Notes: a model not told the origin generated them from the letters alone. A stretch of DNA of 56,834 nt from Ichthyophonus hoferi (GCA_002751075.1 NAOQ01000204.1:56286-113119), one strand, 5' to 3'. Positions 38,531-51,997 are shown, counted from the stretch's first letter. Numbers and translations are program-made.

Positions 38531-39259
38531 TTAAACTCTCTAATCCATTCATCAATATGAAGTGGTATGGTATATAGGCTTTATTTTTGTATTTCAAATA
38601 TTAGCTTTACCTTAATTTAAACCCGCCTAGTCATGGATTAATCTTTTACAGACTTAATGAAAAGGTTGGCTTCAAGGAGTTTGAATCGTGACAATGATTT
38701 ATCAATCTACTTCATAAAACAAAGATAAATACTATTAGCTTGTTAATAGTCCATTACCATTGTTCTTTTAAACAACAACAGGTAATAAATATGGCAATGG
38801 ATTAATTGCTATTCACAAGCCTTGAAAATAAGCTATATTTAACATCAATTTCTTCCAAAATGTAAACAAATTCAAAACTAAATTGAACGCTGATAGGTCA
38901 GCCACAAGGCAAGAAACCAAAGAAGGAAATGCAGTACAAAACATCAAAGACAGGATATTCTGTGTGCATGCGTATACAATGTTATCAAGTATTCATGATG
39001 TGTAGTTATGCGCATACAAGTGGACAAAATGGCGGACGGCACTTCACAATCTTTGCTAGGTTCATTTAATAATGCATAAATACGATCTTAGTGTATAATA
39101 GGGTGTGGGCGGATATACTGTTGTATAAAGGAAACAAAAAAATCAATAGAAAACTATAATAGCAATAATAGTATACAATAAAATATAAATTTCTAAGGTC
39201 AATCAGCATACCAACACCGGAATAAGATTACTAAAGGCAAACAACTATATGCTATTAAA
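38531..39259. other. Intergenic between convergent genes
   Basis: Probably 3' flanking DNA of the lipoxygenase gene on the minus strand and of the fragment on the plus strand. An ATGGCGGAC at about 39034 looks start-like but opens only a dozen codons. Nothing else is seen. Confidence 0.5.
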
Positions 39260-42200
39260 TTACAGCCAGCCCCAATAAGGGATGTGCTCCGGGTCCAAGC
39301 CATACGCGGGACCTGGGATCCAGCCTTCTTCCTCCTGTTTTTTCATTCTATCTTTGACATAGAGTGAAAACTCTTTCATTTCCTGCTGATATTTGCGTAT
39401 ATGCCTCTCTGCCCTAGGCCCTAGTCCCCCGTCCATATAGGCATGAAGTAACGAATCATCGGGTCGCATATATCGTTTTAGATTCCGCAATATTGCAATC
39501 TTGTATAATCCCTCCTCTGGTGTTGGCATAGCCTTCCGCAAGTCTTCCCATGATACTTTTCCCTTAACAGTAGGTGGGGGCATGTAGAGGGCAGCCACCA
39601 TCGCCCCAGGATGGGCCAAGTATTCATAGGCATTTTCACCACTGTTACTACAGTGGTGCACTGAGTTACGCCAGCAATACCGTGCAATAATACGTACTAG
39701 TTTTTTTAGAGTATCAATGCGTCCTGGAAAGCCCTTTACACGTCCAAACTGCATTGAACCCATTTCCTGTGCCCATTGTTGAATCTGGGGGGGTATAACC
39801 GTGTAAGAGTTAGATAGCAAAAATATAATTGTAAAGAAGACAAGTCAAAATTGGAAGCAAAGAGAGTCAAAATCGGCAAAAGAATATATGTTGGTGAAAT
39901 ATGGGTAGTAGTATAAGTGTTTTAATATTCAACTTAATCAAATTATTATGTATTCCACGGTGCCATTTGTTTTTCCTCTTCTCTTACTCTTTATAGCATA
40001 ACCCCCTCCCTCCTCTGCATTATGTGTAGTTTTACTTCTCTCTGTCTATATTTACACAATTGCTAAGACCAAAATAATACTTAAAGTCTTAATACAGATG
40101 TATTATTCCCTAGCCCGACAATAAGTATCCAAGCAACACACCGCAAGCTGCTATCCATTAAATTATTATAGCCAGATAATTTACGCTTTGCAAATTACAT
40201 AAAAGTTATACATTAATTTACTGACAGGGAGCTATCATATCTCTCTAACCATAGATACTACCACTGAGATCATATGATCAGTCATGCGTTTTTATTGCTC
40301 ACATCACTCAACGCGGTCTTGATAAAAATATAAATATCTAACCCTATTGGATACCCAAAGGCTAACGTTAGCAAAAATTAATACATTATCTACTTATTAT
40401 ATTATCTTTGATCTTTTATATTAATAGTAGTCAAAATCAGCATTAGAATCAAATACATACAATAACATAGGGCATGTAATTTTTTGACAAGATTGGCTAC
40501 AGTAACCAGCACCAGAATACAAACTAAAATAATAATAAATATGTGATACATTGGTTGCCTACCTCATAGTCATCCTGAACATCAACATCACTCTTATAAT
40601 AAGTACCCAGATAGCTGTTTACAAAACGCTCAATAATATAAAACAAGGCCATATTGTCATCCCGATAATGGTGATTAGGAAGACCATGCACATCACGATT
40701 CTTAAAATAATTCTCAGGATCGTTGTGTTCGTAGTTAAAAACATCAAACTGGTGCGACACCAATCTGGCAAGGCCCTCACCTCCGACACCCAGAATCTGA
40801 GTAATAATAAGGCATAATTGCTTTAGTTTTATTCATGAGGTAATTTGGTTGAACAGCCGTTAATGTTATATCTTTTAAAATGCAGGTGAAAAGCAGGTGC
40901 TATGGTAATAAAATAATAAGAAGTGTTCATATAGAACTATAACGTATATTTACCCCATTGCGGTTTTCTATACATAAAATAACTACTTCAACCCATCCCA
41001 CAACTGAACACTGATCTCATCACATATATACATATACACATGCATCTAGTTATATTTAGAAACATACAGACACAGACATATGCATAAGCTCACACATTAA
41101 CACAAGATTTATATCTATGTACTAATATATTTATCTCTATACCTGATCAACAGATGTTATCAAAGGATTCTTTTGCATAAAGACGGATTGGATAAACTCT
41201 GCTATTCCTATGCCCATGTAGCCATGATAGGAGATTAGGCGATTGACCGGATGTTGATTTGGTAACTGGCGGAGGGATGCAATAATGTGTGGTTCCTGTA
41301 ATGTGAAATTGTGAATATGAGAAACAAAAGGAAGGTGATGTCAAGATAAAAAAAGAAAGAATAGAAAAATTGGAGTCAGAAAATTAATAGTTACAAATAA
41401 TAGTAATAAGATGATGATTCTGTTAACTAAATAAATAAAGTAATATCTTTTATTGAGCAGATAGGTGTTAACATGAAAAATATAAATAAGTATATAGATC
41501 GATGTATACAGAAATATAGATATATAAATTAAGATAAGAAGCCAACTTTCTAGAGATACCACCAAATATATTTATAAATTGGGAGATACGTAATAATATA
41601 TTTGGATTGATGTATAAGAAAATTAAATAAGTAATTTAATTATTGGTAATGAGTTAAGTAACAGATATATAGCCGAATTGGCAGAAAAATAGAAATTATA
41701 TCTTCCTTGTGTTATGTGAAGATACAGGTACACAAAAAAATAAATGTAACAGTATACAGAAAAATATATATACATGTGCACACATTAAGGGATCAATATT
41801 TAAGTAAGGATAAAGAGCTTTGCCTACACAAAAACCAATTAATAAATTATTAGATTCATATAAATATAATTAACATGATATAGCTTAATATGTAGTAAAT
41901 TTACAAAAAAAAAAAAGAAGAAATGTAAATATAAATAAATATACATTAAAAAAAATATTTGTTATATATGAAGAACCTTGGCTGCAGTTGCAGGTATCAA
42001 TAAAAAATGCCATATATATAAACATAATTAAAATACAGTGAAGATGTGATTAACTCAGGATATCAAGAAGTAAAAGAATAAAAAGAAAAAATCTAATAAC
42101 CTGTAACATGTGATCGATAACAACATGGCGGACATGGGATACTGTTTTAATTGTGCATGCAAAAAAGAGTTTGGCCATAGTCCATTCCACATCCGAATCA

Positions 42201-44060
42201 TTGGGGGTAAATACTAGGTCACTTCCAGATCCTAGCCATATTGCTAAGGGCATAAGTTTGGATCTACATGTGTACAAAGCTATTTAGATAAATAAATATA
42301 TTAAGAAAAATTCAAAGTAAAACAGTAATAACAAATATGAAAAAATACACGAAAACAAAAGAAAAGGGAGAGGGAGAGGAAGCTAGTATATAGTATCAAA
42401 ATATATAATATATGCAAATTTAATATAATAATTAACCGATGTATTTTTGTTAAGGTATAATATGTAAATAACCATCCAATGCACTATTTTTAATACCTTG
42501 TTGTAGAAAAAAAAGTAGGACCGAAAAAGAAAGAAAAAGAAAAAAATAGAAAAAAAATCACGATCATAAAAACTCTAATATGAAAAACTCAACAGGTATC
42601 AAAATATATAAAGGAAAACAGGAAAAAAGTACACGATAAATCACGCACTTGATAACTCTATGTGGGTCGTCTGGATCTGTAATGTTGTGAGCAATAAATA
42701 GGCCCACTACACCAATGGCGTATTTGATTCGAGGTCCGGTATAATTAGTAAGAAGTAATCTGGCTGTCTGATTGTAATGTCCAATCACATCTACGTGTGA
42801 CATATCCACCTACAAGACAACCAATTAATAACTGGCTATTTATATGTAGATAACCAATTAAAATAATTTCAAGATATAAACCACATAAAACATATTTTGT
42901 TTTGTAGGCAATGTTATGTTGTTTATTCACAATTCCATTCTGTTTGGAGTTTTAGCATCATATATATTTACACACATTCATACATATAATGGACCGTTAT
43001 AACAAAACATGTGTGTATACATGCACCATATCCACAAAAAGTATATATTTGACATATCCATACACACCGAATAAACTAAACCACGGGTCATGGCATCCAT
43101 CAAAGATGTGACCCCAGGAGGTAGTAGGTTGTTGATGTCCTCTTCCTTTAATTTTCCTTGCATTTTTTTGGGGAGATAATAGCTTTTTTCGGTAAACCCG
43201 CCAGTGATTGTTGATTGCTCATAAGCAAATTGAGCATCCTTGAGAATGGCTTGTGCGTCCTGAGCATATTTCATGTATACATGAGTGGGTTTATATCTCT
43301 TGAATATGCGTTATAAAAAAGCTGAAATATATATTTTCATGCATCAAACTATAGGTATTAATGGTTATGCACATAAATGTAATTTTGATAATTTGTTTAT
43401 ACATTTGTGACAGATATATACGGAGAGAAGTAAATTGAAATAAACTATAACCCATTTTGATAAATAAAGTTAATCCGATGATTGAGATTCAGAGCCAAAC
43501 TAACACTAAAATTTGTATTGAATTAAGTATTTATGGGCAAGTATATTGATACATATATCTTTACAGAAACAATTAAGGAATTACAAATTTATATATTTGT
43601 AGGCGCTTAATAATAAATAGGTGCAGGTCATTTTGATGCTGCTCCAACAATGAAAAACATGTATACAATTTTCTTTAAGTAGCCAAGCTTATCGGTCTAA
43701 TATTACCTGCTTGGGTTTCGGAAGACCATAATGGAATAATTGATCATAGTCTGTCAGAGCACTAAAGGTCAAAGTGGGAATCATGCCCAGAGTTGCTTTA
43801 ATCATTGGCTCTACCTTAACTAATTGGTGAGGTAACAAAGCCTCCACAAAAAACTTTTGCTTTTCCAATTCCCTTACTGCAGTTCCAACTGGCCCCCCTG
43901 AGCCTCCAAAAAGATACGTTACTCCCTTGGTGTTGGCAAAAGCAGTCGTGTTACGGGGCTGGTATTGGTAGAGTTGCTGATTACTCAAAACCATTTTTTC
44001 ACGAGCGTTGCGCTCTGGGTCGGATAGCTTTATTGGTAGACTTATGTAATCTTTAGGGTC
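39260..44060 (-). other. Lipoxygenase catalytic domain (exons 5-11)
   Basis: About 593 residues, close to the usual size of a lipoxygenase catalytic domain without the N-terminal beta-barrel. Conserved landmarks occur in family order from SLP near the start to the C-terminal HIPYWGWL, which aligns with the RIPNSVAI-type end of animal enzymes. The H843/N847 pair corresponds to the second helix of iron ligands. Confidence 0.9.
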
Positions 44061-47000
44061 CTGTGGAAAATCACAACGGAAAATTAAAACAAATAGTTGT
44101 ACTAAAAAGGATAATTGTCTACTTGCGTGTATATATTTTTATAAGTCTTCCTTTGTGTGCACGCATGTTGGTGTAAAATGAACAGTGTATGTACGTATTT
44201 GTGTGGAGTGGATTATATGTGCTTGAATAATACATTTGTGCTGCTTAAGGGGTTTATCTTCATTTTATTAAAAGTGGAAATTATTTTTTGTTGATTAGAA
44301 AAATGTGTACTCTCCGCAACTCATTTTTTATATTATAATGTTCCTTTATGTTTTTACTTCCAAACGGATAGTCAGATTAAATTATAAGATTTCTTTCATA
44401 AATAATTTTGCTTTTGCTATACCTTTTTTTCCTAACTACCTTTTTATATTTCTTTTTTTATTAATTTAGTAGATGTTACTTCAGTCATTTTCTTGTTTCT
44501 TTTTTTCTTTGGTTCTTTTTGTACACACCTTGGTAGTCAAGTCCCTAGTGTCAGCTCTACATTTGCCGTCCTCTGTGTCCTTTACTGCTAATACTGCAGT
44601 AGAGATAAGGAATCCAATCATCATCATTCCAAATAAAATGGCTGCCCCAAGAGTCATTCGCGTGGCAGGTTTGCCAAATACTGGCCTTGGCCCGTAGTGA
44701 TTGGGTCCATCATATGGGTTTTGTTGAGGGTCTTTTAAACCCTTGAATTGTGATAGAATGGTAACTTAGAAAATGTTGAAATATAACACTGATAAAGACA
44801 TGGAAATTTGAATATAATAAAAAATGGGGATGTGAGGGAAGTGCAGGGGAGAGTAGGAGGGTCGTAGATTGTTTTACAAGTAATGAAAATGCTAACTATG
44901 GAATAAGGAAGTGAGAACATTTTTAAAGCACTGACTGTGGTAAATAGTAGGAAGCAAAAATAGAAATTAAAAGAGGAGTTTTGTATATTGAAATATCCTT
45001 CACTTGAAATGTTACTGAATAGATTTAGGTTTATGTAAGAACAATAGTGGCGTATGTATGCGGCAAGTGTTTAAAAATTTAACACCACATTAGAGTCATT
45101 AAGACTGTATATATAATTGCTGCCTTGAACAATAAAACATGAGTTGGTTTTATTTAATTTATATGCATTTATGTGCACACCATCAAAATACCCTAGTAGC
45201 ATCAATATGAACAAGAATTTGGTATATTTCAAATATTGTTTGCAAGTGCTAATAGACTTATATGGGTGTGTGTTTAGATATAATATATGCTTACATGTAC
45301 ATTTATGTATATATGTGTGCAATTCTGTGCTTGCGTGAATATAATTGTGTTGACATAAATCAACGTATAAATTAGACGTTAGGGTAGATACGTGTTTAGA
45401 TAATGTATATACACAACGTCAATATTAATTATACGCAAAAACCTCTATTGCCCAGATTCTATTGTGATGATGTTTATTACAGATAACATTAACATATATT
45501 CAATATAAATGTATGCTCTTGTTTGTGCATTTCTTTCTCCCTTTCCTCTTCATCTCTCGAAACTTATTTTTATTTTACCTTTTCGGTTGCCATAATTGGT
45601 GAACCTTTGCACGGGCTAATTGTATTATCTACATCTACATCACCCCTGTCTTCAGGACTCCAAGGCGATTGATCCTCAGGGGGACCAGGAGGTGCTGTGT
45701 TGAACTCCGACCCAATATCAGGACCTATATCGTAGACCATGGTGGTATCGGGTGCTCGGGAAAGTGTATTGACTTTGGGCTTGGTGGAAGGCGCCTGAAG
45801 ATATGTGTATACATTAAATAAGTTAGAGTACATGCATGTGTACATGATTGTGCGTGTGCATACTTGTTTATATATGTATATAAACCCAAGTATATGAATA
45901 ATTAGCTCCATGTGTATGCAAACATTTGTGCATATGTACCTATAAGTATGATATTGAACATATATATACCAATTCTTGATGTATCTTTGCTAATCATAAA
46001 TTTCCAGTATCGATAAGAGCATTTTAATATAGCATTATATATATATTGATAGAAGAAAGACATGTACAATGATAGATAGCAGAAATTTTTACAATTGTAA
46101 TATCACCATGTGTTGTATTGGCATGGTTGTAAATGAAGTATCATGGAAATTAAAAAAACCAGAGTAATGCTATCAAATCAAACGCAAAAGAAAGAATTTA
46201 AAAACCAAACCGAGCAAGTGTATATGACAAAGGATAAGATCTCAAAAATGAAGATATTTCATATTGTACCTGCATTAAATTCTCTCTCATATTTGCAAAA
46301 GTTTCTGCACGAGGGATGGAGCGATAGATAAAGACCACAAATCCGTAAATGAATGGAAACCCGTACATGGACAACCACATCATATCATGGCCAGACAGGA
46401 CGGGGCTAATAAATGATGATGCAATGGCAAACGTGTACAGTAGTTTGCGGTCAATAAATGTATAGGCCACCAGGGTCATGTAAAACATGCGGACAAACAC
46501 AAATGCGTTGACAGCACCGTATAAGAGCATAGCATTGTTGAAGGTTGGATCACGAATTGCCTGTGAATAATTACAAAATAAGGTATAGGACCATAGTATT
46601 TTATAGAGTTGCATTGGCTAATGGAATGGGCCAACCCTTTGCCTCTGTAACCATATATGCAAAAATATCTTTTTCCATTCCCTGTGGTATTGATTCCATA
46701 GACGCCGGAGAACCTGAGCATGAATTGCTTACAATATTGGGTCAACAAATTATCCGTTGAACTTTAATAACGCTACATAGTACTCGTCATTTTAATAATC
46801 AGGATTTAAGAAATTCTAATATACCTAAGGGTCTCACAAATCTAAATACATGGATATGGTATCAATAGTCTTAATTTACATGACCATAAGAATTGCAATA
46901 CGTAAATCCTCTGTAATTGCAAAACTCTATTGCGTGTGATTATGTTTTTACTGGGCAGTGATTGCTGCAGATTAGTTGATGCTTCCATAATTCGTCTCCT

Positions 47001-47759
47001 ATATACTTATTTCTAGCAATTTTCTAGCTCATCTAAATAACTATCTCTATGTCGGTTTCCTGAACTGTCTGTTTTCTAATAAGATCTTCTAATCCCCTTC
47101 CGGATGTACACTGCCTTTGTTGATGAGGTTTATTGGGAGAGAAGTGAATAAATGTTGTATAGGGATCCAAATCATAATTAAGATCAACAAAGGTGCAGAT
47201 ATGAAACAAAAGAGAGTAAAGATCTAATAAAAGAACTTGCTTCTGAGAAAAAAAGTAAATATATACTAATTACAAAGCAAGTATTGGCATTTTTTATCAT
47301 ATTCATGGGAAGGGGAGGTGGGGAGAGTAAACCTACAACGATGGAATCAACCAGATTGATGCAAATCTGTCCAGCATACAAAGGCTGAGTGATAATTTTC
47401 TCACCGTGAACAATAGGTAACATGTAAAAACTAGTTATGCTATGAATAACCATACATACACCCATAAATTGAACCATAGGCTTTGCATCGTCCATGCAGT
47501 CTTCTGGTCCATATCTCTGTGCTAAAAATACTGCACTTAACCCATAGATGGAAAGAAATCCGGTAACAATATGACAGTAGATAGATGTGGCATCCGCAAA
47601 TGTTTGTCGGAATCTCCTCCCAGGATAAGCGCCCATCATTTTGGCTTGAACCATGGTAATAAAGGGATACATTAAGTCAAAAACTAGGATTACAAAGAAA
47701 AACCTATCCTGATGCCCGTCGAAATAACCGGTTTCATTTTGTTCAATTCTTGGCATCAT
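39260..47759 (-). CDS. Polytopic membrane protein fused to lipoxygenase, complete, 974 aa
   Basis: Predicted membrane-anchored lipoxygenase, a non-heme iron dioxygenase making fatty-acid hydroperoxides. Exons: 47759-47337, 46560-46270, 45794-45579, 44741-44529, 44060-43707, 43259-43068, 42809-42649, 42263-42101, 41295-41143, 40796-40563, 39784-39260. Every junction keeps frame, mostly phase 0. Residues 1-238: about six to seven helices, no family recognised. 239-310: proline-rich acidic linker. 311-381: another helix (about 340-363), then a short Cys-containing loop. 382-974: lipoxygenase. Key signs are DPKDYISLP, PLAIWLGSGSD, WTMAK, SHVRHVVIDHMLQEPH, LRQLPNQHPVNRLISYH, ALFYIIERFVNSYLGTYY, the late ligand pair H843 and N847, and MPPPTVKG. 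There is no PLAT domain. Oddities: the first iron helix reads H663-X4-H668-X5-H674 instead of H-X4-H-X4-H, and the C-terminus is Leu rather than the usual Ile. Substrate unknown. The start at 47759 is the first ATG, preceded by AAAA. Confidence 0.85.
44529..44741 (-). other. Exon 4 of the fusion: juxtaposed transmembrane helix
   Basis: The 71-residue exon has a helix of about 24 residues (TLGAAILFGMMMIGFLISTA) followed by DGKC and a charged stretch that leads into the lipoxygenase start DPKDYISLP. The donor is GTGTGT. It physically links the membrane part to the catalytic part in one frame, because exons 3, 4 and 5 all begin and end in phase 0. Confidence 0.8.
46270..47759 (-). other. N-terminal polytopic membrane region of the lipoxygenase fusion
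   Basis: Exons 1-2 encode residues 1-238. Hydrophobic segments lie at about 20-37, 58-80, 95-117, 126-141 (weak), 150-172, 181-197 and 202-220. Histidines fall within or next to helices (H63, H106, H118), a pattern that could bind metal or heme but is not proof. I do not recognise the family. Intron 1 uses donor GTAGGT at 47336, and phase 0 continues into AIRDPTF at 46560. Confidence 0.75.
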
Positions 47760-49347
47760 TTTTGCGCTTGTATATGAGCACTAACTCTAAACCAGTTTAA
47801 AAAACCATATAAAATTTCTCAGCAGACAGGCCTTTATGTTTCCTATCCTTATCTAAACGCTTGTACCTCGTGCCTACTGTAAATTTAGTTCCCATATGCA
47901 TAGATCTGGATGTGTTAAGAAAAATGTATTTTCTTTTTTAAGGATACACTAACAATAACCATATGGATTTTCAGCATTAAAAATATATTTGTATGGTTGT
48001 TTTTATGCACAGGTTGGTGCACATCCAAGAAAAGTGCATGATATTAAAATTTTATGCGTCTATTGTTGTTTTTAATTGCGTTTAAATTCTGAACTAAAAA
48101 AGAGATCGCGTCCGGCGAGATTGTTATTTAACTGAAAAACGTATTTATTTATTTGCCTTTTATAATCTATTATTTATTATTTATCTCAATTTTTTAAGAA
48201 ATAACAAATCGTCTGTTTTGTGGTAGCAAGCTGGTCTCAATACATATTTTGTCTAGCAAATCTTTTAAAAATATTTATGATATTCCATATTTTTTCCATA
48301 AAGCGCGAAATTTTGACATTCCGATGCTTTCGTTCACATAACCAGGGTTAGAAATAGTGGGGTTTATAAAACAAAATACGCTATTACAACCTCTTGAAGT
48401 ACAGATCTACATTAATTAAATCTCTAGTTTGTTATATATATAAATATATATATAAGTATATAATAGGTTTAATATTTTTTAAAAAAGTATTGGTTTAATA
48501 AGTACATAAATGCATTAGATGTTTGACTACAAGTACTCCTATAAGTCATGGTTTTTATAATTAAGATCTCTTTAGTGATTCATTCAGTTTTAATCGCATA
48601 CCTGAAATTTTATCGTTATCTTTTTTTGAAAAACAACATAAATATCTTAGCGCTGTCTACTGGACAGTTCGACGGGCGTTCTCTGTAACTGAGAAGTATT
48701 ATTTTTAAAGCTTCATTTGTTTAAAAAAATTTACTCTTGGTCTTTAGTAATAAATTGTAAAAAATCACGGCCGTCTGAAATCCTGTTGCTGATGACAAAA
48801 GCAAAAAGACGTTAACTTTTTTGTTAGTTAATTAGGAAAATTAGGCACAATAGTCAAAACTCGATTAGAATTAATTAATGACATTAGCAACTTACAATGA
48901 AGACAGTATATTTATTTTCCAACGTATGAAATGATTATACTATGTGGGTTTGTCTTCGTTAAAGGGTTGGTAATCCTAACTGTATTTGTCAGGTTTAAGG
49001 GAGAGTTTACAGTTAAATTGATGACATACATGATAACTGGTGGTGGAAGTATTGATATTTTCCATCACAATATTTAATCAATAAGTACTAAGCATTAATG
49101 TTATATAGATATTCACTTCTATATTCAGTCCGTCTTAAAGTGAGACATTCTAGGTCTGACATCAGAATGGTTATTAAAAAATCGTATATATTCAAAAACA
49201 AACAAAATCATTATTCTAAAACAAAAACGACAGTATATATACCAAGGGCTATATGTGATTCTCTTAACACGGCAACATGACGATAGATTAAGTTGATATA
49301 AATAAAACGTCTTTTCTCAAGAAATTCGATTTTTCTCTCTTGAAATA
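47760..49347. other. Intergenic, no gene supported
   Basis: About 1.6 kb that should include the promoter of the membrane-lipoxygenase gene and the 3' flank of the ZNRF-like gene. Very AT-rich, with no coding frame or RNA gene seen. Confidence 0.5.
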
Positions 49348-51997
49348 TTATATAGGCATATCTAGATGGACAGGACAACATCGCTGACGGCTACACCATG
49401 CGGTGATACACCTATAAGGAGAGGAAGGAAGAAGGGAAGAAAGAGGGGAGTAAGTGTCAATTTAAGCCTATGCAGTAGTTATCTCATCTATGCTCAGGGT
49501 GGCAGCCGATTATTACAAGCAGAAATGTTAAAATAAAAACCATACAGCTATTATTTGTTGTATGTGTTGGTATATTCAGCTACATTTTCCAGTAAGAACT
49601 TTGGGAGAGTAATATCTGAATTATAAAGATAGTGTCATCGTATAATACACCATAACCTATTATGATTATGAGATAATATAATAGGTTGTGGTAATATATT
49701 TGTATATGCAAGTATATATATACACACTTATATATGCTATTGAGATATATGAATAACAGCGCAACCATAATTACAAAAAAAATAAGAGGAAACATTCACA
49801 AACCTTCAAAGTATTTTCAATATGTCAAAACCTAAAAAGGGTATGAATTATGTCAATCCTAATGAAATGGGTATAGAGTGAAAGAGATGAAATAAATAAA
49901 CGGGGATATAGGTGGGACTATATATATATATATAACCTAGTATAATAGTATGTATGATACAGCACAACAAACAACCATCCCAATTAAAAGAATTGCAATC
50001 CTTACCATTTATGATAGACACACATACAAGGTAAGCGAGCGAGAGGATCTCCTATCTCAAAGCATTCAAGACAGATAGGACACTCATCTGTCACTTTAAC
50101 TTCTAGAACAGTCACTGAAATCACACGTATTAGACCCACTCTCTAGAAGTTATCCCCCTTTATATATATTATATATATATTAGTATAGATTTTAATGCAG
50201 TATTAATTTTAACTTTACTGAACGTATGCAAAATGGTTACGTATACAATTAGGTAAGTTTGTTATGCGCTTAATTAACTAATTAATTATGTTGCCAAATA
50301 GTGTATATATATATAGTATCATATATTTAGATAGTATAATTGTAGAGTGATAACTGAATACAGCTCAGTATTAATAAGATCAATTAATTATAATGAGTGA
50401 TAAATAAATAAACATGTTTTAATTATATTGGCATTCCCTACATGCCATTGTTGGCTGCCACACAAAACACAGTGAAATAAAAACTAAAACACAGTAAGAT
50501 AATAACTACAATAGAGTAAGATAATAACTACCATCCAGGACCACATAAACAGTAAAGTAATTGTTGTAGTCGTGTCATATATTCAACAATTTATGATAAA
50601 ACCATATTTTATACAATAGAAATAATTGGCATGTCCCTCAAGTAAACCAATTGCATTTAATCAAATTAATATAATAGTACATGGGTATTTGGCCTTTTTA
50701 AATAGGTTTTAAAATACAACAATGACTTTAATGTAACGAAGAGATACAAATAACTGATATACCTATATAGTATACATATTTAGTCACAATAAAACTAATT
50801 GTCCAATTACAATGAAGATATCCATCCAATCATAATACATCTTCCAATCCATGCAATCAATCAGGCTATATACCAGCACATACTCTCATACAATACCACC
50901 CACCCCACTTCCACTACATACTACATACCATTATAAGAGGAAGGTGCCAGACAGGCTAACATGTGTCGTTCACTATCCTCCTTCGGGACGAACTGTCGAC
51001 AGAGACGACATTCAATGAATGTTGTGTGGATATCTGGGTATACATATATATATAATATTCATGTATGTTTTTATAGTTTTGACATAGATAACGCTCGATA
51101 AACTATATATACTATAGATAATACATTTGTGCATTGTTTGGCAAGTAGGTACACTTACCTAAGTGTATATGTACACATGGATAAGGGAAAGAGAGAGCGA
51201 ATAGCCAATGGAAAGATATTTAGTAGGTATGTGATGGAAATACGGGTAGATGTAAAAATGATTGGACTGTATAGTGGGGGATGATCAATGTAAGAAGGTG
51301 GGATATAAGGGATAAGTGAAAGAGAGAAAGAGATTAGATGTTGTGTCGGAGGTAGGTAGGTTTATGGTATAATATGCTGTAATGAAATGTAGTATAGGAT
51401 AAGATTAGACACTACAATACAAAATAATACAATAAAATATAACATGGTATAATATAATATAATATAATATACATATACCACTATACCTGAACACATACAC
51501 TATTACTGTGAACATCCCTTTGTATTATAGCAGAGCCAATTACAATATAGACAATACTTCGTTCACAGCTATATGAAGGTAGTCAAAAGACCTACTCACA
51601 CCATACATGGTTGCAGCAGGATAGCCGCAATACAGCATATAAACAATATAACTATATATATCCTACCTACAGACCGATATTCTCTACCAAATCCTAAGTT
51701 CATAAAAAACCAAAGCTCTAAAGCAAGAATATACCCGACAATAAAACCATAGTTAAACTCGTAAACTCTTCAAAAATACCCCTTTACAATAGAACATCAT
51801 ACTACCCCTGACACCCTCTCTTTTCCCTCATAACATTATTCCTCTCCTATTCCTATCCCACCTTTATTTATTGATCCAGGGGGTGGCTTCAAGGTAGAAG
51901 AGTGAGTCAAGTTCAAGGGCTCTGTATCTTCTATAGACTGAGTAGAGTCGTACACCACACCCTCTGTCCGGCTCGTTTTACAAAGATCACTTCCCAT
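49348..51997 (-). CDS. ZNRF1/2-like: ZNRF-like E3 ubiquitin ligase (zinc finger + RING), 137 aa
   Basis: Ubiquitin ligase expected at cytoplasmic membrane faces. Exons 51997-51862, 51033-50929, 50114-50006, 49411-49348 join in phases 1,1,2 to 414 bases. The start MGSDLCKTS fits N-myristoylation (Gly2, Cys6, Lys7), as in vertebrate ZNRF1/2. A Ser/Thr/Pro linker follows, then a C2HC-type finger (C..C............H...C around RLCRQF and HMLACL). The RING follows: CPICLECFEIGDPLARLPC, then MCVYHKWC and a closing RCCPVH. ARLPC.C.YHK..I..W is the ZNRF hallmark. At 137 aa it is much shorter than the 227-242 aa vertebrate proteins; the difference is the N-terminal linker. The ATG lies just after an acceptor (TTTGGACAG), so an untranslated first exon is likely. 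Confidence 0.88.
49455..49524. repeat. Dispersed repeat family B, copy 1
   Basis: TGTCAATTTAAGCCTA and the following blocks (CAGTAGTTATCTCA, GGTGGCAG, CAAGCAGAAA) match 56129-56199 in order and orientation with scattered changes. It lies right upstream (genomic right) of the last ZNRF-like exon, inside its last intron. Confidence 0.6.

Noticed and set aside
39034-39070. ATGGCGGACGGC as the start of a plus-strand gene
   Set aside because: The frame closes after about a dozen codons, and the next 200 bases downstream run into the antisense 3' end of the lipoxygenase gene. No following exon was found.
41296-42100. A 15-base microexon restoring the lipoxygenase T-H block
   Set aside because: I tested every AG acceptor on the minus strand in this intron for a GT 12, 15 or 18 bases later and found none; a non-canonical one remains possible.
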